A program made the translations under genes and the position numbers. DNA of 64,000 bases, from positions 7,378,001 to 7,442,000 of the forward strand of contig OZ005696.1 of NCBI GenBank assembly GCA_963930775.1, read 5' to 3'. Position 1 is the first letter of the stretch, and every line of letters begins with the position of its first letter. This DNA comes from Cliona cf. orientalis. Taxonomy: Eukaryota > Porifera > Demospongiae > Clionaida > Clionaidae. Shown in pieces: positions 10,095 to 21,600 of the stretch. The notes beneath the pieces were generated by a model that was given only the letters and a program-made list of their open reading frames with translations, was not told where the DNA came from and did no database searches.

Positions 10095-11443
10095 ATAATT
10101 ATTACAAGTATAAAAACAATTGAATAGAATTGAAGAATGAAGTAGGGATGGCAGGATCAAAAAGTACACAAACAAGGGATAATCGCATCTACTATACATC
10201 CCTACGCTTGCTTTTCTCGACTATTGTGCACCTATTAATCATGGTTGACGTATTTGTTGAGTGTGGCATGTGGGAGATATTCGTGCAGGTTGTTCCCTAG
10301 TTGTCACGATGGTTTTGGTTTATCAGTTTGATTCAATCGCATTATTACTGGCTATTTTTGCACCCCTCAAAAAGCAAGCGTAGGGATGTATAATAGATGC
10401 GATTATCCCTTGTTTGTGTACTTTTTGATCCTGCCATCCCTACTTCATTCTTCAATTTTATTCAATTGTTTTTATACTTGTTTCTGTTCTTTTTTATTGT
10501 AATTTATCAATGCCATCTTACCGATGATGGTTTGCTCATTAAGCGGAAGATGGGAGGTGCGCAAAATTCTTTGCCACGCCCCTCATTAACTTGCGTTCAT
10601 AAAGATATTACTGTGATGATGAACAGGATATTAAAAGTTCTACTGTTGGCAGTAGCTAGCTACCCAGCATAATTTTATGATTTGTACGTTTAATACCGCT
10701 GTTCGAGCCTTGTGCCTTCGTATCAGGTATGATGATATCTATGATCGATCCAGCGTAGCACTAGCGCTGTAAGCCCTAGCGAGTAGCTCGTCTATGCCTA
10801 GCGCCTTACCGCTCCTCGAGCCTTGAACCTTTATATCCATGATCGGTCCAGCGCGCCGTTGCACGCGCTAGCGATGTACGAGCTAGTAATCATCTGGCTA
10901 GCTCGCCTAGGCCATAGGCGCGCCTAGCGCCTAGCAGAGCGCCTAGGGCCAGGCGCTGTCACATGACTTCACCATGGCAACACATTCCGAGCATGCGCAT
11001 TATATCACAAAAATGGCGTATCAGACACACCCATTCGATAATGCGCCGTACACACCCACTATTACGTAACTGTCGAGATAATGCCAAACTAGCGTGCCAC
11101 TGCACTGCGCGCTACAAAATAGAGTGGATTTATATGAGAACTAAGGTGAGAGGTCCAGACAGTCTTGAGTTAGCCCTGGAAATGAGAAAGAAAGAAAGAA
11201 AGAAAGAAAGAAGAAAGAATGAGAAATGGCCTATTTTTTGAACATCTGGTTCTGACGTGTACAATTGTTTTGACGAATGATCTTGGTCTTGTTAGATGCA
11301 CAATTTGCTGGAGATTCTGATTTTCACACTTAGAAATTTCACAAAATTACCTGTTTTGAGATATTTGGGTATTTGTAATGTATTACATATATGGCATATC
11401 CGGGCCATCCCTACTTATAGAGTCTACCGACTCTATGATAGTC
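10095..11443. mobile_element. 1.35-kb composite repeat, copy 2
   Basis: Second copy of the element at 5770-7109, with the same internal hairpin arms, the same GC-rich CTAGCG segment, and the same closing hairpin and GATAGTC end. It differs by a short GAAA tandem array (about 11183-11208) and scattered substitutions. Flanks are unrelated to those of copy 1, which defines both ends to within a few bases. Confidence 0.78.
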
Positions 11444-12333
11444 CGTGTAATGTATGACGTTACTTTCCGATATTAAATTTTGTGCTGGCATGCTACAGTC
11501 ACGTGATTAAATCAAGGCACTCTCATATCTTCCGTAGCGGTGGCTCCTTTGTGCATGCTAGCATTGGGCAAAAGTGGGAAGGGGGCTTATTCTCGGGATC
11601 CTTACATTTCTGCGTTACGACCATTACTGACCATCGAATGCCACATGGGTGCGCGATCTCTGTACTTTCTCTGGCTATTTGATGGGCAAAACTCAAGAAA
11701 AACGATACAGAAAGCCAAGAGAGTTTCCAGACCTTTATTACGGGGGTGTAATCGTGGATTCTATATACGATACTCTTGATATGTCCCTATTCTGATCCCC
11801 ATAATTAAATGTAGCTATTCATTAATTTTTGTGTATGTACTTTTGAAAAAAAAATACCTATGCAGGAACTTGAGCTAAAAATGTGCGTGTGTGTGGGGGG
11901 GGGGGGGGGGGGGGGGCTTATACACGAGGGGGGGGGTATAATTGCGGGCTTCTACAGTAATAATATTTACTAATTTTTGTGCATGTACTTTTTGAAGGTT
12001 AATGTTAACACTAGTACTGGTAGTGGAGCTTCGTGTTTTATGATTTCATTATCCATGCAAACTCCTTAACTGCCAGTTGGGTGTGGATGTTTAGGCCTGG
12101 TTGTTTGTTACGAAACCCACAAGCACTCTAGGACTCTAAGCTTATTTAAGCCGCTTGGTGCCTTGGGTCTTGAGTTGACTCTGGTGGCTGGCCCACCTAG
12201 AGCAGCACTGACTGACGAGGCCCAGTTAGGCCGAAACAGCTGTCTGCAGTTGAACTGTTGGTACATATTTTTTGGAGTTTCATGTATTGTTGTGTGCAGT
12301 ATGTTTTAAGAATTGTCTCCTCTCTCCTTGTAG
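11444..12333. other. Spacer upstream of the Death-Roc-RING gene; 22-G run
   Basis: Contains a G22 run (11895-11916) and otherwise unremarkable sequence. The Death-Roc-RING gene needs an upstream exon ending in phase 1 with a start codon. I could not identify it here with confidence, so its promoter and first exon may be in this stretch or further left. Confidence 0.4.
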
Positions 12334-12663
12334 CCTCGCCCCTTACATCAGATGTTCTGTTGCCACTGCTGAAAGGAGTGAAGAGCTGGAGGAAGCTGGC
12401 TAAGAAACTTCTCTACGCCTATGACAAGGATGGTGGATTTCTGTCTCCTCTTCTTCCTCGTGGTTATTCTCATCATAATTTAGATGATCTCCAACTTCAG
12501 TGGGGTACTGATGAAGACTGCCTCAAGGCTGTGATAGAGATATTTCTCCAGGGAAGAGGTCGGTACAAGCAGCCGTCTTGGAGAGCAGTGCTATGGTCTC
12601 TTTGCAATGCTGATGAATTTCGGCTGGCAGCTAGCATCAAGAGTTATGCTGAGCCTCTAAAAG
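12334..12663 (+). other. Exon encoding Death-like domain 1
   Basis: Acceptor CTTGTAG, donor AAAAG/GTGTGC, phase 1 at both ends, 330 bp. It encodes one helical Death-fold-like domain with WRKLAKKLL near the start and PSWRAVLWSLCNADEFRLA near the end, the typical helix 1 and helix 5-6 positions. It is the most diverged of the four N-terminal modules. Confidence 0.75.
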
Positions 12664-15600
12664 GTGTGCGCATTATTTTATTGATGGGCATTGTGAAATA
12701 AACAGATTTTCCATTAAGGCATGACATTAAATCATTTAAATGTACCACCAAAAATACTGCATGTATCTATAATATGGGTTGTGTGTTATTTAGCCTCGTC
12801 CCCAGGCCTTCTGAGGGGGGAGGGGGAAGGAAGGCCTGGTATCCACTGCATGCGCATGCGCTACATTTTCCGTATAATTTACCGTAAAGTGTCCGTACAC
12901 TAATTCCTATCACGTGCTGACAAGTGAAACGGTCCATGTGTCTAGTCTAAAGAATACGGAATGACCTCCCGACCTTTGTACTAGCGATCACGCTAAACGC
13001 GTGCCCATGCTGTTCAGAGGCCTTTGTCGATCGATGGACAATATCGCTCGAGCCACCTCGAAATCTCGCTCGAACTTCCAACTGTCTAAGCCTGCCATTA
13101 CTAGGTACGTTGAGCACGATGCATTAAGGTCAAAGGACAAGTATACTAGGCAGTATCTGTACGTAATCGGATTATTCAGAATCTGAATAATAACAGCACA
13201 TGCACATGCAGTGGATACCAGGCCTTCCTTCCCCCTCCCCCCTCAGAAGGCCTGGGGACGAGACTATGTGTTATTAGACTAGGCCGAGTCTCGAGCTATA
13301 GGTTTCCAACCTGTTTTGATCATCTCTGGATAGTATTTGTTGTGATAGAATCATAACCGTAATATACTTCATGAATGGTATTCAATTTTAGGCTTGCAGG
13401 CTTTCATTTAGGATTTTCATGAAGGTGGGGGGCAAACGTGACAATTGCAGAGTTAAAGGGGGGTGAGGACTATGAATATTATAATGTAGAGTAGTACATT
13501 CGGGGGGTTTGAGAGTATGATCCCCCAGAAATTTTTAAACTCTACAATCACCGAGACTGTTTCTGGTGGCCTCTGAGACCCGGTTGAGGAGAAGCCTGTC
13601 AGTGATATCCCTCCTTTTTAAAAGTCAAATGTTGGATGGGGTATGTGTTTCCTAATGCGCGTAGCGCGAAGCTTCAGATAGTTAAATATGAGCAAAACTG
13701 CCGTATTGGACACTTTCATCATTTACCGTGTTTATTCTAATAGAACGCAAGCAAAAAAATAATTTCAAATCTGGTTTGCGCACAATTAGAGTCAAAACAA
13801 TTCCAGGAAGTGAATTTTCTTGCGTTAATTAGATGTTGCGTTGTAATAGAACAATTAGCATAGCTTTGAGTGACGACGAATAGTGGCTATCGATGGTATC
13901 GTACCTGTGCCCCTGGCCCCGATCATCACGAGGGTAGCCTGAGAAAGGCCTTCTGACAGCCGCGCCGCATGGTTAGCGATACCACTGAATCGTGCTGATC
14001 GCTGCCTGAGGCCCTGGCTGCTGGACTTAATTAGTGCAGTTCCAACTAAGGTCAGTCCCGAGTGTAGTTTAGTACCCTCATGAACGACGAACGACACTTG
14101 CGATTTGGTTAACTATAGCTAGCAACGAGTCCGAGAGACAGAGCAAGATATAATATAGAGGCTTCCAGAACGGTTTATTACTAAGCAGGTGTGGTTTAAC
14201 CGTGCGGCACGCGGTTTGAGCATGTGCAATAGCCTCACCTTAGCACTATTGCGCTAATTGGATTCATAGAAAATAATTACAGACAGTCGCTTCCGTTCTA
14301 ATAGAATACAAACAATTCCTGGAATTGAATTTTCTTGCGGTAATTGGATCATGCGTTCTATTAGCATAAACACGGTAAACTTTCTACATGTACATGTACA
14401 TACCATAGTTAATCGAATACAATGCATGATCCAATTTAATGCAAGAAATTAGTTTTTTACGAATTCTCATAACGTTTATATATGAAGCGATTGCCCCCCC
14501 CCCCCCCCCCCACCCAAATGAAACCCTGACTTGCATGAAGTAGGGGTGGTTGAATTGGTCCTGATGGTCAGCATTTGGCTGGATCACACTTTCTCTCACC
14601 GATGAGCAGCTTGCCCTTGAAGGGAGGTTCATGAGCTCCTTACTAGGATCTTACCATTGGTGCATACGACCTGCGTACATGCAATACCGTATGGCGGGTA
14701 ATTTTCGTGGGGTCTAATTTTTGTGGAAAGTCCGAAAAGGCCCTCAAAATTAATTTTCGTCGTTCTAAATTTCGTGACAGCATCCAGTCTAGGGGCGTGA
14801 CACTGCTGTATAAGCGATGATGTAATCGATACACGCGCTCGCGATCTTCTTTGTTACTAAGCCATACCTACAGAGACTTGGACAAAAAGCATGAGATAGA
14901 AGAATATTAGTGTCGAAGACGCTATCAGCTGGATGATAGTGGCTATACTGTTGCTTTCTAACACTGGAAAGTGTTGGCTGCGTTGCCACGATGTTTGTGG
15001 CCACGCCCATCATCTTGGACTCGCATAGTACCATATCACAGTAGGCATTAATTTTCGTGGGTAGAAAAATTTCGTGACTGCCAAGTCAACCACGAAAATA
15101 ACGAAAATTAGCACCCCACGAAAATTTCCCACCATACGGTATCATTTGAGTATTGCTACAAAGTGTATTTATCATGTGTCTGATGTGATGATGTGATTGA
15201 CAATGTCCTCTCTGTCCCCAGACCCCACACTGACAGTGGAGAATGTGACTAGAGCCATGGAGAAGGTCACAGTGGACGAGAGGAGAAGAGTGTGGGGGAA
15301 GATATTTAACCATCCTCAAGTTATTGAAAAAATTTACAGCAGTCATTCCAGTGAAGAGGAGAGACTACATTCTTGTGCTGACACCTGTGTTACCTATGCC
15401 CCATCCATATGCTGGGAAGAATTTGTTCAGGAGTTGTATGACTATGGTGAAATGGCAGCAGCCAAAGAAGCAAGAGCTTTCCTTCAACACAAGGGTGAGT
15501 TCAGTGGGACCTCTTTATTTGTTAAGGAATTATACGTGTAGCTTGGATAGCTAGTAATATCATTTGTGACCGGATTTGGGAAAACCCTCCGTAACGAATT

Positions 15601-18600
15601 TTTTTCTGAAAATTGAGTTTGATGTATGGTTGATAAGCTCTACCATAGAGCTAACCCGCGTTCAAGTTTTAGGCCGATCGCGCGCTTCGTTGTGGAGATA
15701 CAGCACTTTGTTTGCGATCGCGCCACACCCCCAATATAATTGAGAAATTACGGTCTAAAGGCGTTGCTATGCACGCGTATGGCATTTCCGCATACTACGC
15801 GTGACCCGGAAATCAATTAAATGGACCTGGGCGGAGCCGTTCGAAATGAACGTGAAGATCGAGCAAGAGTTGAATTTCGTTGTTGACAACGACAGCCGAT
15901 TGTTCTTAGATGCCCAAGAAGCTAAAAAGGTGAGCGAACGTACAGTAGATCGATGAATCTAGCTGTATCTAGGTAGAGAATTCTAATTACCGCCTATAGT
16001 AACGGGCTCCGTGTACGGTGGCTGTGCCGACTAGGTGGGTCAAAATGAAGGCTTATTTCGCCTTCGTATAGCACGACTAGTACTAGCCTCCGTAGATGAC
16101 GGCAACAGTTAGAAGAAGGGTTGTTCCATATGTATATGACAAAATCTGGACTTGGACAAATTTCGACCTGAGCTACTAAAAACGCACATTGCGCGAATCG
16201 CGCGCGGATCCCTTACGGAGGGTTTTCCCAAATCCGGTCACATTTATCGGTAACCTTTACCTACTTATGCTTGTACTTGGCCAGTACATTAGATAAAGCA
16301 CAGTCATGATATGCAGTGGGTGTGGTTGATAGGCGTGGACCACTGTATGTACATTATGTGATGTACATACGCCATGCATGCATGCCAAACAATTTGCTGA
16401 AGATCGACAGATTCATTGTGCCTACCTACGAGCAAGAGTATGCACTCATGCTACGAGTCACTCAGATCCCCACATATGTGACCGGATTTGAGAAAACCCT
16501 CCGTATGGGATCCGCGCGCGATTCGCACAATGCGCGTTATTAGTAGCTCAGGTTGAAATTTGTCAAAGTCCAGATTTTGTCATATACATGTCGAACAACC
16601 CTTCTTCTAACTGTTGCCGTCTTCTACGGAGGCTAGTCGTGCTATACGAAGGCGAAATAAGCCTTCATTTTGACCCACCTAGTCGGCACAGCCACCGTAC
16701 ACGGAGCCCGTTGCTATGGGCGGTAATTAGAATTCTCTACCTAGATACAGCTAGATTCATCAAACTACTGTACGTTCGCTCAACTTTTTAGCTTCTTGGG
16801 CATGTAAGAACAATCGCCTGTCGTTGTCAACAACGAAATTCAACTCTTGCTCGATCTTTACGTTCATTTCGAACGGCTCCGCCCAGGTCCATTTAATTGA
16901 TTTCCGGGTCACGCGTAGTATGCGGAAACGCCATACGCGTGCATAGCAACGCCTTTAGACCGTAATTTCTCGATTATTGGGGGTGTGGTGCAGTCGCTAA
17001 CAAAGCGCTGTATCTCAACAACGAAGCGCGCGATCGGCCTAAGACGTGAACACGGGTTAGCTCTATGGTAGAGCTTATCAACCATGCATCAAACTCAATT
17101 TTCTGAAAAAATCCCATACGGAGGGTTTTCCCAAATCCGGTCACATATATACGAGATCACTGACAAACTACATTGTGCACTTGAAGTATACATGTATCAC
17201 AATAAATTGAGTAGATAAGAGCTCTTGCTACTTACCCATGCCTACAGCACTCTCTAGCCTAAACATAATATAGTAGGAAGTAGTACATGCAACATACATC
17301 TATAGGGATGGGAGATTAAAATTATGAAAATGGCTCAATTCTCCAGACCCCACTCTGACGGTGGAGAGTGTGACTGATGTGATGGAAAAGGTCACAGAGG
17401 TCAAGAGGAGAAAGGTGTGGGGGGCAGTGCTTAGATATAAGAAAAGAGTGCTGAGTCGGAGGGGACCAGATCGAATACTAGGACCACTCGATTACGATGA
17501 ATCATTTGATCTAGTTGATCCAGAGATTCTTACAGAAATTTATAGCAGTTATTCCAGTGAGAAAGAGAAGACCCATGCCTGTAGTGATGTGTATATCAAC
17601 TGTCGTCCAGAGTCATCCTGGGAACATCTCACCTCACTGCTGTATAGAGAAGATGAGCTGACTGCAGTGGACCAGGCCAGACCATTCCTGCCTCCTAGAG
17701 GTAAACTTAAACAATACTTTACTGCTAATTGGTGATCACCTAAGTCTAGCTAATCATTGCACGTTGGAGTGATGTACAAGCATCTTCTAAGAGTCAACAT
17801 CAGAATGTGGGCATCCTTTTCGGCCTCCCTACGAATTCTTTGTTTATTAGTAACTATAAACATTCTCACTATAGATACATGTAGCTTATTAACCCTGGTG
17901 TACTAGGGTTGATTACAATGATAATTTTCTTACCATGCTAGCAGCTACATGTCTCATTTGCAAGTCTCAAGTGAGGCAGTGTAGGAATTCTAGTATACTT
18001 CATGATTTACATTTGCAAGGCCTAGCTCACAATATGATGTAAGGACCCGTATTGCATTATGTTGCCTTGATATTGATGCTCATCACAATGCAAAGCATTG
18101 GTATTTACCTCGTGTATGTTGAGAGTTTTGGTATATAAGGTTCGTCAACTTGTAAATGTATAGGCTGAATATTACAACGGTACAGTGACACACTTGGGTC
18201 TAAAGCTATGGCAAATATCATACATACAGTACATATGGGATATGTACATGTACACAGGGGCTAGGAAGCATTTTGAATGTGGGTAGGCTGTGAGTGTGTC
18301 AATAGGTGGGGCCAATTATAATTAGATTAAGTGGGGACACTCCAATCCAATGGGTGGTGGTACAGTGTAAATTATTGCAGTGGAGAGTAGGGAAAGGTCG
18401 TCGGGCTCGCTAGCTAGATTATTGAATGAGGCTATGAGCATGCTCAGTCGCATGCAATAAATTGGTGGGTGTGGCCTCGATCTGCCAAAAAGTGGGGCGG
18501 CCATGGCCGCCCCGGCCGCCCCGCTTCCTACGCCACTGGTACATGTATTCCAGTTAAAGAGCAGTGGTACATGCAGTAAACAGTGATAATTCATGACATG

Positions 18601-21600
18601 CTTTCATTCATTAACCCTCGTGTGTGTGTGTGTATGTCTGTTATCACGCCAGCTGCTACATACCTGGTTTATACGATGCAAACAAGGCACCATTAGGCTT
18701 TTACGGTATCTTCAAGGTATGAATTGTGTGAATTTCGTTGAAAACACTTCGTTCAAAAGTTCTGGTAACATTTGCTGACCACCATGGCCTTCTTCGCTTC
18801 TTGACGAGCTCTCAATCGATGAAAGAGACAGCAATGGCTTCATTTCAAGATTAGTAGTGTGTAGCTCTAGCGATATTCTTGTAACTAAACTGACTCATCA
18901 CAGATCACAGTAGGCTATCAACTACTCTTCTTGGCTTTACTTTGTACTATACTAGATCTGCTGATCTGGCGTGCACATGGTACTACTACCTAATTGCATG
19001 CAATCCGTATTGGTGCATTCTTGTGGTTACTCTCTACAACTACACAGTACACTGTATAAGTAACAGTGTTGCTTGGCAAATTTGCAATATGCAGACTAGC
19101 TATAGCTATTGCGCTGAGGGTTTTGCACTATAGTTCTTCATTGTATAATAACTAAGCCACTCCATACCATACAGACAAGCTGTATGAGATTGAGTACAAA
19201 TTATGTACATGTACACAATAATGCCATGTATTTGGTCAGCAGTAGATTGCTTGCTGGATCGACATGCTTGCATAGAAAGTATAGCTAGTAGTGTACATGT
19301 GTGCATACAATATACATGACATTGTAATCTTGCTCAATACTATTCATTTTTATACTGTGTACCCACAGTGTATTATTTTATTTATCCCCACAGACCTCAC
19401 TCTCACCACTGATAGACTCATAGAGCTGTTTCAATCAGTGAGGGATCCAGACCCACCACCATGGAATCCAGGCTCACTACTAGAACCACCAGGGTATAGG
19501 TATGATATTGGAGGATTCCTTGGTCTACCAAAGTCTGCATTAGCGGAGATCAGGAAGAGATACCAGAGCAAGGCTAAACGTAAAGAGGCTTACCTGGATA
19601 CATATGTACACTACCATCCTTGCCCATCCTGGAAAGCCATTCATGAGTTTCTAGGGAAGTGCTTCCTTCGTCAACAGGCTAAGGAGGTGGAAATCACCTA
19701 TGTTCAAGGTATGCACTGCATGTGCATGCAGGACCTGTACACAGTGTAGTTATCTCAAGGCAGGGGGAGGTATATTAAACATGAAATGAATTATTGCTTG
19801 GGGCGAGGGGAGTTCTCATTTTCTGTGCAAACTGTGAAAGCTAAGAATATACCGTAAATCACGAATATTTCGTGTCTAAAATATTTCATGCAATAATTAT
19901 TTTTCGCGTTAAATAATTTTCAGATAAACGATCCTGTACCACATTGTCGTTAATATTGTGCATGTATTTCGTGTTTAATTTTCGCACAAGCCATGCTGTC
20001 CGAAAATATTTTAATATCAAAACATTCGCAATTTACAGTATTTACAGATCACTTGTATGCATAGCTATACATGTAAATTTTGGTGCATTATACATGGTTT
20101 TCTCATGGATGGTCATATTATTCAAAGCCCCGACTAGTGTGGTAACTATTCACGGATGCTTGGATTTTGAGGGTGGTAGTGACATTGTATGCATAATGGA
20201 CATGCACAGACATACATACATACATACCGTAAACTCTGGCTATTAAGCACACCCCCGCTATTAAGCGCATGCTCTCTTCTCACGATTAGCTATTGTTTAT
20301 TAAGCGCATGCGCATAATAGGCGTGGCGTTCTATGAACCCTGATGTTGACCTTAACAACTCGCTGGAAAGTGTGTATAATCCAGATTTCTTTGAAGATGT
20401 TATGATGGCCACAAATAACGCTGTCATGCAAAAAGATATTGTCTTCATACAAATTGCCAGCACTCATCAGCTTGAGTGGGACCAGTAAACGTTACCGCTT
20501 TCGATTAATCGAGCTAGCTAGCACTAGCGTGCCCGGAGTCGCATCACATGTACAAACATTTATGGGTGTGGTTATGTGCCTTATAAGCGCACATCTTTTA
20601 TTAAGCGCATACTACCGTTCCGTTCACCGTTATAAGCGCATGCGCTTGTTAATCACAGTATACGGTACCATACATACCATATCTGTATTGGTAGCATGTA
20701 TGCTAGAGCACAGAGATCTTTCATCTAGATCTGCTGCTGGGAATTGATCCCAAGGCCTCCTAATACCCCCCCCCTCCAGAATTCTATAATATATATGTAT
20801 ATATACAGCATAGAATTTGATTACATACACAAGCAAGAAGACATCATCACAGCATTATTCTGTGATTTATTTACTAGTATATGCATGGCAGCAGCACATA
20901 TACACACTCATACAAAGTAAGTCGTTCGTAAGATCCCCCCCCCCCCCCCCCCCCCCCCAGAAAAAATCCTGTATGCAACCCTGCCATAGGCCTTCAGCTT
21001 TACCGTAGGCGGATCCAAGGGGCATGTGCTCCCCCAGATTTTAAGGGTTTTGTTTAGGATTTTTGTCCAGGGGGGTGCAAAGACTATAGTATGTTTTTCC
21101 ATTCGTGAAGAATGACATTATGCTTATTTAGTTGATTATATTAGGGGGGTCTGGGGGTATGCTCCCCCAGGAAAATTTAATGTTTCAACCTCTGAGACTG
21201 TTTCTGGTGGCCTCTGAGACCTCGAATGGGGAAAGCCTGTCAGTAATATCCACTGGTTCCCCTCTATTTCAAATCAAATGTTGCAAGGATGTGGAATGTG
21301 TCTCCTACCGCGTGTAGTGCGAAGCTTCAGCTAATTTATGGGTTAAAATGAACAAAACTGCCGCTTTGGACACTTTCACCGTTCAAATCTTTTACTTGTG
21401 CATGCATGTATTGCATGTATGGATGGTGGCTACTCTCAAGGGGGGCAGCAGTACAGCATGGCAGGAGCTCGAGATAACTCTTCTACGTTCATCGAAGAGT
21501 GTGGCTACTGCATAATTTTTGGATAGAATCTAAAAGTGGAAAGCTAACACGGACTTCTGACGGCGATCATTATGCGATCGCTCGTAGCAGCGACAATAGA

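Noticed and set aside
11482-11779. Two overlapping ORFs before the Death-domain gene, considered as its first exon
   Set aside because: Neither ends at a donor in phase 1 nor has a recognisable composition or domain.
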